Of a DNA stretch of 15,000 bases, positions 1-7,627 are shown piece after piece. The stretch lies in NCBI GenBank assembly GCA_002005505.1, contig KV908497.1, forward strand, positions 295,001-310,000, given 5' to 3'. Source of the stretch: Botryococcus braunii (taxonomy: Eukaryota; Chlorophyta; Trebouxiophyceae). The notes under the pieces are model-generated. The model searched no databases. It was not told the DNA's origin and saw only the letters and a program-made list of their open reading frames with translations. How positions within the stretch are numbered: position 1 is the stretch's first letter; each line of letters opens with the position of its first letter. The position numbers were made by a program, and so were the translations under genes.

Positions 1-533
1 TTCCGTTACATCATTATCTTGTACACAAGCACCGATCAAGCAATCACTAGATAAGGCTCTAGACGGCTACGTTCAAGTACATGCCTATACTCCCTGAAGT
101 CACTGTCCCTTATCTGTTTGAGTGACTACAGGGTACACTAAGCTTGTTCACTCTCACAATAGCAACAATGATACAACACACACTGCCGCACCGTACCTGT
201 ACAAAGCAGACAGGTCGTCAATAGACGAAGTTACTCCAGCTACAGTCCGTACGACTGTCTACTGAGTGCCACACACAACTGTAGGACAAGACTAGCATCT
301 GGTGATGCCCAGCATCTTTCACAACCAGTTGGTATTCACTCCGGTGGGGCAGCCTTAAGAGTTCATCCGACAAACGTGTGATCTAGATAGGATTGTACCT
401 TATGTTCGAAAACGTCCAGAATCTGCCGTGTCTCGAGGTACCTTATGTTCTCAATGGACCCATATCCTAATAGTGCACACATGAAGATCACTTAAAGCAC
501 AAGGCATTCAATAATAATGTTCAGAACTCAACA
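1..533 (-). repeat. 3' LTR of the copia element, truncated by the window edge
   Basis: Positions 1-533 align with 7789-8322 of the right LTR with a few substitutions and one inserted base in the right copy. The shared sequence ends on both sides in AACTCAACA, that is TGTTGAGTT on the minus strand, the canonical TG start of a U3. The outer 160 bp or so (U5 side) lie outside the window. Position 1 falls within two bases of the end of a 135-bp repeat inside the right LTR, as would happen if a contig had broken at that repeat boundary (inference). Confidence 0.93.
196..330 (-). repeat. Copy of the 135-bp LTR-internal repeat
   Basis: This stretch corresponds to 7984-8119 in the right LTR and is nearly identical to 7656-7790, the other copy of the same segment inside the right LTR. 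In the left LTR the partner copy would lie just outside the window. Confidence 0.85.
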
Positions 534-542
534 CTTCCCCTT
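534..542 (-). promoter_or_regulatory. Polypurine tract for plus-strand priming
   Basis: On the minus strand the bases AAGGGGAAG directly precede the TGTTGAG start of the 3' LTR. A purine run abutting the 3' LTR is the standard second-strand primer site of LTR elements. Its position, touching the LTR boundary, supports the assigned LTR end. RNase H would be expected to cut after the run. Confidence 0.85.
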
Positions 543-553
543 GCCTGCATGCT

Positions 554-1510
554 TTAAGTGTATCTTCTCAAACCTAGTGAATCACGATGACCAACAAACA
601 CGGGCTTGGCAAGTGGCTTGGTCATAATGTCAGCCACATTGCGAGCAGATTCCACATAGAGGATATCTACCTGCCCAAGTGCCATAGCTTCCCTAGCGTA
701 GTGGAAGCTTACTGCAACGTGCTTTGTGAATTTGGAATACAGGGGGTTCCGTAAATTAGAAATGCATCCTTGGTTGTCACAGAAAATTTTGACCCTCCAA
801 GGTGCAGCCCCTATCTCTTCCAAGAAGCCCCTTAGCCAGTTGGCTTCCTTCACAATATGGCCAGCTGCCATAAACTCAGCTTGCACAGTTGAGGTAGCAA
901 GTGAGCTCTGCTTCTTGCTTCCCCAAACCACGGCACTACCATAGACTGATAGAACATAGCCAGTGGTGGAATACCTGTGGTCCAGGTCCCCAGCATAGTC
1001 GGCATCAACATAGCCTTCTAGCTCCGGGCCCTTTCCACCCAGAGTAAGAGCTAACTCTCTGGTATCTCTCAAGTACTTCAGCACTCGAATGGCCTCATTC
1101 CAGTGTGAGGTAGTGGGTGTCATTCTATACCTTGACAACACTCCAACAGCCTGAGAAATGTCAGGCCGGGTCGTATTGGCTATGTACAGTAACGATCCAA
1201 TTAACTCGCAGTATCGATGAGCAGGTGGCAGAGGGGTACCAGCCCCATGTGACATACCATCTGAGGACTCGGGTCTGCTGCTAGCCACGAAGTCCTTGGA
1301 CATGGGGGTATCAACCCCACGTCCATCATCAGCAACGCCAAACTTCTCCACAAGAGCATCAATCTTGGAGTGCAACTCATGGAAATAGGCCCTGAACTCT
1401 ATTGCGTAGGACTGACACCCCAGGAAATCATTCACCTCTCCCAAATCATGGATGGTGAAGTCCTTCTTCAATAACTCTTCCCCACTCAATCTCTGCAACC
1501 ACTCTGGCAA
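554..1510 (-). CDS. Copia Pol C-terminus: end of RT plus RNase H (outer copy)
   Basis: This 318-codon frame carries the end of the reverse transcriptase and the whole RNase H domain, which degrades the RNA template during reverse transcription. Visible motifs are KKDFTIHDLGEVNDFLG (RT connection), LIGSLLYIANTTRPDIS, then RNase H acidic residues at about D169 (YVDADYAGD), E212 (VQAEFMAA), D245 (CDNQGCIS) and D294 (VADIMTKPL). The natural Pol stop (TAA, 554-556) lies 11 bases before the polypurine tract. The first codon is TTG and is only where the frame opens; the true Pol start is far upstream. Around residues 34-48 three single-base losses within about 60 bp, relative to the inner copy, throw the frame out and back, replacing the expected residues after FLGCQ. 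Upstream of 1510 the frame is broken by lost bases near the YVDD box. Confidence 0.88.
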   Translation of the reverse strand: MPEWLQRLSGEELLKKDFTIHDLGEVNDFLGCQSYAIEFRAYFHELHSKIDALVEKFGVADDGRGVDTPMSKDFVASSRPESSDGMSHGAGTPLPPAHRYCELIGSLLYIANTTRPDISQAVGVLSRYRMTPTTSHWNEAIRVLKYLRDTRELALTLGGKGPELEGYVDADYAGDLDHRYSTTGYVLSVYGSAVVWGSKKQSSLATSTVQAEFMAAGHIVKEANWLRGFLEEIGAAPWRVKIFCDNQGCISNLRNPLYSKFTKHVAVSFHYAREAMALGQVDILYVESARNVADIMTKPLAKPVFVGHRDSLGLRRYT

Positions 1511-2063
1511 CTATGAGAAGATCATGACATAAACAAGAATAAACGACAGATTACCATCAGGGCCCTCCTGATGTATACCCAGCGTCGCTCTTGCACACAC
1601 TATACCCCATCACGCTCAACTTGTCGCTCAAGGTCTTGTGCCAAGCCCGTGGGGCTTGCTTAAGACCGTAGAGTGCCTTCCTGAGCTTGCACACAACTCT
1701 CGTGTTGCCATTCTCAAATCCTGGTGGTTGGGTCACATAGACCTCTTCCTCCAACTCCCCATTGAGAAAAGCTGTCTTGATATCCACTTGGTGGATCTCA
1801 AGATTTTGTGTGGCAGCCACTGCCAGCACAGCTCTCCTAGCACCATAGCTGCTGTAGGTGCAAAAACCTCACCAACATCTATACAGGAATCTGTCTGCAA
1901 CCCTGGGCACCAATCTTGCTTTAAACCGAGTGACATTCCATGTGCATCGTTTTTGTAGAAAAAATCCAATGAACAGGAACTTTCTGCCCATGGGTTTCCA
2001 CATACTCATTCATGTGTTAAGACTCCATGAGGTGGCGCTCAGGAGCACGTGAACTTTTCCAAC
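567..2063 (-). repeat. Duplicated RT/RNase H segment, outer copy
   Basis: This segment matches 2070-3614 in direct orientation, starting at CTCAAACCTAGTG and ending at ACTTTTCC(C)AAC. It is about 48 bases shorter than the inner copy because of indels, most of them in its last 100 bases. The intact reading of RNase H is in this copy; the intact reading of the RT core is in the other. Confidence 0.93.
1511..2063 (-). pseudogene. Degraded duplicate of the RT palm/finger region
   Basis: This is the outer copy of the RT segment that is nearly open at 2939-3600. It keeps recognisable pieces such as QVDIKTAFLNGELEEEVYV and ALYGLKQAPRAWHKTLS, but in several frames. Compared with the inner copy it has lost single bases in CCCC, GGGG, GG, CC, AA, CCC and TTTTTT runs, and the loss becomes heavy over 1965-2063, where about 40 bases are missing next to the N at 2064. 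That gradient is typical of an uncorrected contig end rather than of evolutionary decay, so the breaks here should not be read as biology without resequencing. Confidence 0.85.
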
Positions 2064-2064
2064 N
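2064..2064. other. Single ambiguous base at the duplication junction (probable scaffold gap)
   Basis: The only N in the window sits exactly between the two copies of the duplicated pol segment. A one-base N is what some pipelines insert when two contig ends are joined without a positive gap estimate. Both flanks are rich in small indels. Confidence 0.8.
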
Positions 2065-2211
2065 TGTACCTCAAACCTAGTGAATCACGATGACCAACAA
2101 ACACGGGCTTGGCAAGTGGCTTGGTCATAATGTCAGCCACATTGCGAGCAGATTCCACATAGAGGATATCTACCTGCCCAAGTGCCATAGCTTCCCTAGC
2201 GTAGTGGAAGC

Positions 2212-2628
2212 TTACTGGCAACGTGCTTTGTGAATTTGGGAATACAGGGGGTTCCGTAAATTAGAAATGCATCCTTGGTTGTCACAGAAAATTTTGACCC
2301 TCCAAGGTGCAGCCCCTATCTCTTCCAAGAAGCCCCTTAGCCAGTTGGCTTCCTTCACAATATGGCCAGCTGCCATAAACTCAGCTTGCACAGTTGAGGT
2401 AGCAAGTGAGCTCTGCTTCTTGCTTCCCCAAACCACGGCACTACCATAGACTGATAGAACATAGCCAGTGGTGGAATACCTGTGGTCCAGGTCCCCAGCA
2501 TAGTCGGCATCAACATAGCCTTCTAGCTCCGGGCCCTTTCCACCCAGAGTAAGAGCTAACTCTCTGGTATCTCTCAAGTACTTCAGCACTCGAATGGCCT
2601 CATTCCAGTGTGAGGTAGTGGGTGTCAT
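2212..2628 (-). pseudogene. RNase H domain, inner copy, frameshifted at both ends
   Basis: This frame repeats the RNase H part of the outer copy: WNEAIRVLKYLRDTRELALT, YVDADYAGDLDHRYSTTGY, VQAEFMAAGHIVKEANWLRG and FCDNQGCISNLRN. The last catalytic part (FHYARE to VADIMTKPL) is in another frame, 2039-2221, because extra bases near 2214 and 2239 break the frame. A missing base near 2633 separates it from the RT thumb/connection upstream. Confidence 0.85.
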
Positions 2629-2993
2629 TCTATACTTGACAACACTCCAACAGCCTGAGAAATGTCAGGCCGGGTCGTATTGGCTATGTACAGTAACGAT
2701 CCAATTAACTCGCAGTATCGATGAGCAGGTGGCAGAGGGGTACCAGCCCCATGTGACATACCATCTGAGGACTCGGGTCTGCTGCTAGCCACGAAGTCCT
2801 TGGACATGGGGGTATCAACCCCACGTCCATCATCAGCAACGCCAAACTTCTCCACAAGAGCATCAATCTTGGGAGTGCAACTCATGGAAATAGTGCCCTG
2901 AACTCTATTGCGTAGGACCTGACACCCCAGGAAATCATTCACCTCTCCCAAATCATGGATGGTGAATCCTTCTTCAATAACTCTTTCCCCCAC
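2625..2993 (-). pseudogene. RT C-terminal segment, inner copy
   Basis: The frame encodes the RT C-terminal part typical of copia: FTIHDLGEVNDFLGCQVLRN, then IDALVEKFGV, DTPMSKDF, and LIGSLLYIANTTRPDISQ. The FLGCQ continuation is in the expected frame here, unlike in the outer copy. It is joined to RNase H downstream by a missing base near 2633 and to the RT core upstream by indels near 2960-2990, where the coding strand has unequal runs compared with the outer copy. Confidence 0.83.
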
Positions 2994-3907
2994 TCAATCT
3001 CTGCAACCACTCTGGCAACTATGAGAAGATCATTGACATAAACAAGAATAAACGACAGATTACCATCAGGGGCCCTCCTGATGTATACCCCAGCGTCGCT
3101 CTTGCACACACTATACCCCATCACGCTCAACTTGTCGCTCAAGGTCTTGTGCCAAGCCCGTGGGGCTTGCTTAAGACCGTAGAGTGCCTTCCTGAGCTTG
3201 CACACAACTCTCGTGTTGCCATTCTCAAATCCTGGTGGTTGGGTCACATAGACCTCTTCCTCCAACTCCCCATTGAGAAAAGCTGTCTTGATATCCACTT
3301 GGTGGATCTCAAGATTTTGTGTGGCAGCCACTGCCAGCACAGCTCTCCTAGCACCATAGCTGCTGGTAGGTGCAAAAACCTCACCAACATCTATACCAGG
3401 AATCTGTCTGCAACCCTGGGCAACCAATCTTGCTTTAAACCGAGTGACATTCCCATGTGCATCGTTTTTTGTAGAAAAAATCCAATGAACAGGGATAACT
3501 TTCTGCCCATGGGGTCTTTCCACATACTGCATAGCCTCATGGGTGTCTAAAGACTCCCACTGAGGTGAGCGCTGGGCTTCCCTCAAGTTTGAGGGCACGT
3601 GAACTTTTCCCAACCTGACAGAAGGTACACTCTGTACCTTATGCTGTGGTGCAGCAAGGCTGTCAGCCTTACTGGTGCTGTTCCCTTCTCTCTCTCTCTC
3701 TCTCTCCCTGGTTGCCAGAATAAGGTACATTATGTACCTTATGCTGGGACTGGGCAGTACTGCCGGGATTATCTGATTCCTTCTCAAGTCTCTCTCTCTC
3801 TCCTTGACTACTGGACTCATGTGCAGCACCCTTACATTCTCGCACCTTCCGCAATGCAGAGGGGAGCAGCAGCTCTCTCTCTCTCCTGGACTCACACTTG
3901 GGCACAC
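2939..3907 (-). CDS. Copia reverse transcriptase core (fingers/palm), with altered YVDD box
   Basis: The RT domain (RVT_2 type) occupies about residues 115-310 of this 322-codon frame; the first 75 codons are the linker read in a wrong frame and the true coding part enters after the GA run near 3690. Motifs in order are HWIFSTKNDAHGNVTRFKAR, LVAQGCRQIPGIDVGEVFAP, QVDIKTAFLNGELEEEVYV with catalytic D205, PPGFENG, LRKALYGLKQAPRAWH, and YVNDLLIV at about 290-297. Copia RT normally reads YVDD; here the first Asp is Asn (AAT, 3032-3034), which should abolish polymerisation. The GAT to AAT change would be a CpG to TpG transition read on the plus strand. The enzyme would copy element RNA into cDNA inside virus-like particles. 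Confidence 0.92.
   Translation of the reverse strand: MCPSVSPGERESCCSPLHCGRCENVRVLHMSPVVKERERDLRRNQIIPAVLPSPSIRYIMYLILATREREREREGNSTSKADSLAAPQHKVQSVPSVRLGKVHVPSNLREAQRSPQWESLDTHEAMQYVERPHGQKVIPVHWIFSTKNDAHGNVTRFKARLVAQGCRQIPGIDVGEVFAPTSSYGARRAVLAVAATQNLEIHQVDIKTAFLNGELEEEVYVTQPPGFENGNTRVVCKLRKALYGLKQAPRAWHKTLSDKLSVMGYSVCKSDAGVYIRRAPDGNLSFILVYVNDLLIVARVVAEIEWGKELLKKDSPSMIWER
3622..3640. repeat. Palindrome AAGGTACA-N3-TGTACCTT, copy 1
   Basis: A perfect 8-bp inverted repeat with a 3-base centre, followed by ATGCTG. A second copy begins exactly 100 bases downstream. The half-site GTACCTTATG also occurs in the LTRs (around 395-407 and 437-450). Confidence 0.75.
3687..3706. repeat. (TC)10 microsatellite inside pol
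   Basis: Ten TC units, read as GA on the coding strand (Arg-Glu repeats). Because the unit is two bases, each gain or loss changes the reading frame between the linker and RT; the two flanking frames do in fact disagree. Confidence 0.9.
3721..3741. repeat. Palindrome TAAGGTACAT-T-ATGTACCTTA, copy 2
   Basis: A perfect 10-bp inverted repeat with a single central base, again followed by ATGCTG. It shares its arms with the copy at 3622-3640. Confidence 0.8.
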
Positions 3908-4560
3908 TACCCAGACTTGCCTGAGCTGCGCCTACAATGTCAGCCTGCACACCATAAGCATGACTAGCCAGTGACTGGGATTGGGCACCAGCTTCCCCTA
4001 CTGCTGGCATGTCTAACCCACTGCTCTCATCTCTTACATCTGCACCGAACATAGCCTCGACTGTCTCAACCTGCCCCTGCATATCAGGGAGACCAACCAT
4101 GTTTGGCTCACTCACAATTGCCTGACCTGGGTCAGGGGCATGCAATCGGATGTCAGAATGCTCTCTCCTAGCCACGCGCTGTACATAACGCTGCTCCCTT
4201 GTAAGGGTGGTCCCTTGAGGAAGGGGAATTTGTGACTTCCATTGCATTCGCAACCCCTCTTGTACCTTCTGCATTTTTTCTACCTGTGATTGAGTTTCTA
4301 CACCCCCCTGGCCAGATTCTGCATATGCTCAAGCACCGACCACGAGTGCTGAGATGGTTCTGGGGTCCCAACAGTAGAATCCAGGCTGGTGGGGTTCCTT
4401 GGTCATGTGCTGCTATGGTCCCGTCTCCAGACTGATCCCCAGCACAAAGTCCAGAGGTCCCAGGAGCCCCAGTGGAAAGCGTCTCCACTCCATGGTCATC
4501 CTCCTCATCCCAGAACGTGGGTGGAGCAGCAGAGGAATTGCTTGAGGCGTTGCCAGATTC

Positions 4561-5652
4561 TCACTGCCAAGGGGGGTGATATCCTAGAATCATAGACAGA
4601 CCCAGGCTGGACCTTTGATAGACCCACTCTCTCAGCCCCCTCAAGTGCTCGATAAAGCTGACGTCCCTACTCTCCTTCCACACTCCATTCCCCACGTACA
4701 CACGATACGCTTTAGACTGGGGACAATAACCAGTAAACATCCCAGGGATGGTCTTGGGCCCAAAAACAGACCTTTGGCCACTGGGAATGTGCACATGGGC
4801 TACACAGCCAAACGTGCGCAGCACAGACACATCAGGTTTGACACCAAAGAATAATTCCATGGGGGTCAGGGACCTGCCTGAAGTAGGAACCACATTGTAG
4901 AGGAGGGTAGCTGTCTCAAGCGCCTCCTTCCAAAGGGAAGGGTCTGCTGCAGCATGGACCATCAGAGTCCTTGTTCGCTCCTTCAGGGTCCTATTCATCC
5001 TCTCCGCCACCCCATTCTGCTGAGGCGTGTAGGGCGCTGAGGACTCCATCTTAGTGCCCTGCTGAGCACAAAACTCTTTGAATTGCTGGTTCAGGAACTC
5101 TGAACCCCTGTCAGTCCTCACACACTTCACAACCGTGCCTCGTTGGGTCTGCCAAAAACGGAGCAGGTCTATCACAGCCTTTGGGATGCAATCCTTTGAC
5201 TTCACAGGCAGGGAGGCAACTTGGTGTGAACTTTCATCCACTACAGTGACCCAATATCGTTCACCTGTGATGGCAGGAGGTGATATGGGACCCACAGTAT
5301 CCACATGGACTCTATCGAGTGGGTTATGTGCAGGCCTGGAAGATACAGGGAAAGGAGGTCTGGAGTGTTTCCCTTGTATACACGATTCACAGTGCTTGGG
5401 GCACTCAGAGCAGGGAGCAAGGGAGATATTGATTCCTGTAACCAGATCTTCCTTGGAGAACCTCTGCATGCTGCTGGCACCAGGATGACCTAACCTAGCA
5501 TGCCACAGAGATCTCTCTCTACACACGTGTCCTTTCCTAAGATGAGACGCCTCAGCCATGTGATCAATATGTCTGCATCCAACTTGCTGCCCTCTGACAG
5601 GACTAACAAACTCCAAAAAAAAACAGACCTCGTGCGCGGGTGATATCTCCAC
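4561..5652 (-). CDS. Copia integrase
   Basis: Integrase inserts the cDNA into the host genome. The 363-codon frame shows the N-terminal zinc-binding HHCC module (H51, H56 in WHARLGH; C88, C91 in CESC, followed by QGK), then the DDE core: D118 (HVDTVGPI), D181 (RTDRGSEF) and E217 (QQNGVAERMNR). The spacing D181 to E217 leaves exactly 35 residues between them, the D,D35E signature. Downstream are LYNVVPTSGRSLTPMELFFG and FGCVAHVHIP, typical of the copia integrase C-terminal half. The first codons overlap the protease frame and the listed start is only where the frame opens; Pol is normally made as one polyprotein. It ends at a stop shortly after the core, before the linker. Confidence 0.94.
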   Translation of the reverse strand: MEISPAHEVCFFLEFVSPVRGQQVGCRHIDHMAEASHLRKGHVCRERSLWHARLGHPGASSMQRFSKEDLVTGINISLAPCSECPKHCESCIQGKHSRPPFPVSSRPAHNPLDRVHVDTVGPISPPAITGERYWVTVVDESSHQVASLPVKSKDCIPKAVIDLLRFWQTQRGTVVKCVRTDRGSEFLNQQFKEFCAQQGTKMESSAPYTPQQNGVAERMNRTLKERTRTLMVHAAADPSLWKEALETATLLYNVVPTSGRSLTPMELFFGVKPDVSVLRTFGCVAHVHIPSGQRSVFGPKTIPGMFTGYCPQSKAYRVYVGNGVWKESRDVSFIEHLRGLREWVYQRSSLGLSMILGYHPPWQ

Positions 5653-5956
5653 ACCACCCTTCAGGTCCCTTCATGGCTGTGTAACCACCTGCAGTGTCAG
5701 TCAGGAAAGATGCTCCATCCTGAATTGCACCAGTGACTGAAATGAGGTTGGTATGCGCAGAAGGAACACACTGCGCATTGTGCAGCCAGAATACTTCGTG
5801 CCTTGCATTCACAAGGCATATAGACCCAGATGCAATGATTCCTCCCTTGTCGTCTGAGGTTGCCAAGTGCAGAGGAAGAGGCTGTCCATGCATAACTGGA
5901 TTATGGAGCAATGAGAGATCATTGACTATATGCACAGAGGCACCACTATCTATTAA
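5603..5956 (-). CDS. Copia aspartic protease
   Basis: Directly after the gag stop, in the same frame, the coding strand reads LIDSGASVHIVNDLSLL, the active-site loop of a retropepsin (catalytic Asp codon 5948-5950 in the D-S-G-A motif). The sequence continues with a copia gag_pre-integrase-like stretch (CVPSAHTNLISVTGAIQDGA). The protease would process the Gag-Pol polyprotein and works as a dimer. The frame ends after a run of nine T (coding strand, about 5615-5623), beyond which the integrase frame continues with a one-base offset. There is no ATG; translation depends on reading from gag. Confidence 0.85.
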   Translation of the reverse strand, partial: LIDSGASVHIVNDLSLLHNPVMHGQPLPLHLATSDDKGGIIASGSICLVNARHEVFWLHNAQCVPSAHTNLISVTGAIQDGASFLTDTAGGYTAMKGPEGWCGDITRARGLFFFGVC

Positions 5957-7237
5957 TCAAGATGTGCTGCTAGCTCCATGCGAAGTTGGGGCAAGCACAT
6001 TGAGAGAGATAAACATCGCCTCACCAGAAGGAGGGGGTGGAGGTGGTAAATGCCACCCCGGAAACGTGTGTTGACTTGTTGGATAGTTATATGCTGAAGG
6101 TGGTCCAGGGCTGGAAGCGGATGAAGGCGGGCCACCCCGGCCAGATCCATGGTCCCACCAGGCTTGAGGAGACGACTGTGGGCCTCCCTGGCCCCAGTAA
6201 GCTGCAGGCCCAACGCTTGCCGCTTGCATGTTTTGATGCAGAGCCTGCAGCTGCCTGAGCGGTCCGCAGTCAGTCATGAAGTGGCCCTTTGCCTTGCAGA
6301 AGTGGCATGAAAGCTCCTCTCTGGGCCTTCTTGCCCTGCCAGGTCCTCGCCCCCTGCCACCAAAAGTAGTTGCAGAGGGGCCAGCGGGAGGCTGTTCGTT
6401 TGCTGGTAGTGCTGCTCCAACTCCCGGTACTGCTCCCACTCCTGGTGCAGCTCCAGCGCTTGATGACGCTCCAGCTACCCCCCCAGAGGGACCAGCCACT
6501 GCTGCAGCTGCCATGGCCTGAGGTGTTCCCTCTGCAGGTGGGTCCTTGTACCCACGGCTGGCTGCGGCGCGCAGGATTCTTTGAATCAGCTCCAATGGCG
6601 GCTTGTCGGTTGCCATAACCTCCAGGGACTCGAGCCTCAGCACAGGAGGGAGGCCCTTCACCATCAGCTCCCCAACATTGTGGTCCAAGAGGATGAACGC
6701 GTTGTTTCTGAGACTTGTAGCCAGATCCATCATTCTGTAGAGGTAGACCTTGAGTGTCTCCCCTGTCTTGATGCCCTGCTCCATTTCCTTGTCCCACTCA
6801 AGGTTGATGTCTTGGTTGCTCCCTCCAGTGTGACTGTTCTTCACCCACGTGATGAAGTCGAACGCTGCTTTGTGGCATGAGATCTGAGAATGCCAGATGA
6901 CTGGAACTGACTGGATCAGCCACTGCTTGATGGCTGAGTTCTCCACCGACCCTGGCATTGGCCTCTCCAAAGCCGCTCTGACCCCCTTGGTGTTTGCGCA
7001 CGCCTCCAAAGCTTCATACCAAAATTTAAAATTGCGCCCTCCATCATCAAGCATGACAGTCATCTTTGGATTAGAGGTATTGGGGATGTAGGCTGCCTTG
7101 TCAATCTCCACCTTTGGTTCTGCAGTGGCTGATTGTGTCCCGGTCATAGACTGCCCTGGAGTGGCCCCACTGACTTCTCCAGGTTGAGACATTGCTGTTT
7201 CACTGCTACTTTCCTTTTCTTTGCCCCTTTTTGTCAT
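5957..7237 (-). CDS. Copia Gag (capsid/nucleocapsid) with CCHC zinc knuckle
   Basis: The 426-residue frame starts at an ATG (MTKRGKEKESS) about 380 bases downstream of the primer binding site. Residues about 60-245 match the general pattern of copia Gag capsids (UBN2/DUF4219-like): an N-terminal FKFWYEAL, a central WDKEMEQGIKTGETLKVYL and LVKGLPP-like text (ELMVKGLPPVLR). A Gly/Ala/Pro-rich spacer precedes a CX2CX4HX4C zinc knuckle at 311-324 (CHFCKAKGHFMTDC), which binds the genomic RNA. The C-terminal 100 residues are Gly/Pro/Ser-rich with a run of seven prolines. The frame ends in TGA (5957-5959), followed in frame by the protease; copia protease motifs often have Trp just before the hydrophobic-Asp-Ser-Gly stretch, so TGG to TGA is a plausible origin of the stop (inference). 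Confidence 0.93.
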   Translation of the reverse strand: MTKRGKEKESSSETAMSQPGEVSGATPGQSMTGTQSATAEPKVEIDKAAYIPNTSNPKMTVMLDDGGRNFKFWYEALEACANTKGVRAALERPMPGSVENSAIKQWLIQSVPVIWHSQISCHKAAFDFITWVKNSHTGGSNQDINLEWDKEMEQGIKTGETLKVYLYRMMDLATSLRNNAFILLDHNVGELMVKGLPPVLRLESLEVMATDKPPLELIQRILRAAASRGYKDPPAEGTPQAMAAAAVAGPSGGVAGASSSAGAAPGVGAVPGVGAALPANEQPPAGPSATTFGGRGRGPGRARRPREELSCHFCKAKGHFMTDCGPLRQLQALHQNMQAASVGPAAYWGQGGPQSSPQAWWDHGSGRGGPPSSASSPGPPSAYNYPTSQHTFPGWHLPPPPPPSGEAMFISLNVLAPTSHGASSTS

Positions 7238-7614
7238 ACTGTTGTCACTTCACCAGCCAAACTTACTCATAAACTTCTGGAATGCAGCAATACCCTACAA
7301 TTCCCTCCATGTCAGGGAAATTTACCAGCCAGTCTTGCACAGTAGTAGCAGATATGTTCCCCTCAGAAGTTTGCGCCGGAGTCCGGCCCGACTCACTCAG
7401 TGCTTCTAGACAACGTCTATGAATGATAAAGCACAGCTAAAACTTCAATTATGAATTTCCCAGAAAGGTAAACTGTGAGTAAGATAATGGTCCTGGTACA
7501 CTCGAGTTCCCTTGCGCCGCTGCGCCATGCTCGAGCTCCTTTGTTGACGCTTACGTCTGACCCATCCGTAGACGACCTTCACTCCTGCTTTTACTTGGCT
7601 CAGCTGGAAGGGCG
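7238..7614 (-). other. 5' leader of the element
   Basis: The stretch between the primer binding site and the gag ATG has no frame of note on the coding strand. Copia leaders carry packaging and dimerisation signals; none can be named from the sequence. Confidence 0.6.
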
Positions 7615-7627
7615 TGGGCCCATAACC
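7615..7627 (-). promoter_or_regulatory. Primer binding site for an initiator tRNA-Met half-molecule
   Basis: The plus strand here reads TGGGCCCATAACC, which is the anticodon arm of eukaryotic initiator tRNA-Met (CAT anticodon) over 13 bases. The minus-strand RNA is therefore complementary to that arm and abuts the CA end of U5 (CACA at 7628-7631 on the minus strand). Drosophila copia and yeast Ty5 are primed in this way by the 5' half of initiator tRNA-Met; most plant LTR elements instead use the tRNA 3' end, whose TGGTATCAGAG complement is absent here. Confidence 0.82.

Larger units (their letters stand above)
2070..3614 (-). repeat. Duplicated RT/RNase H segment, inner copy
   Basis: This is the second copy of 567-2063. 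It is well preserved on its right side, where it joins the integrase-RT linker, and carries extra or missing bases on its left side near the N: extra C on the coding strand near 2214 and 2239, and a missing base near 2633. The mirror-image error pattern relative to the outer copy supports an unmerged overlap. Confidence 0.93.
3615..4560 (-). pseudogene. Pol linker between integrase and RT, low complexity, frames shifted
   Basis: Copia Pol has a poorly conserved spacer between integrase and RT, and this stretch has that position. Two minus frames cover most of it (4168-4488 and 3669-4274). The latter reads through GER/ERE runs caused by short GA repeats at about 3687-3706, 3787-3804 and 3871-3884. 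The phrase QHKV plus a VP pair occurs in the linker frame before the GA run and again in the RT frame after it, so the productive frame changes across the GA run. The integrase frame ends at a stop at 4561. The linker also contains two copies of a palindrome, listed separately. I see no domain here. Confidence 0.7.

Noticed and set aside
554..2221. Two real RNase H genes, or a nested second retrotransposon
   Set aside because: There is no second LTR, polypurine tract or integrase between the copies, and the N with flanking errors points to assembly.
1638..3967. Plus-strand frames of 106, 133 and 122 codons
   Set aside because: They lie opposite the RT/RNase H and linker and have no motifs of their own; the minus strand has clear RT motifs.
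4615..6880. Plus-strand frames opposite integrase, protease and gag
   Set aside because: They are antisense shadows; the minus strand carries the DDE, DSGA and CCHC motifs.
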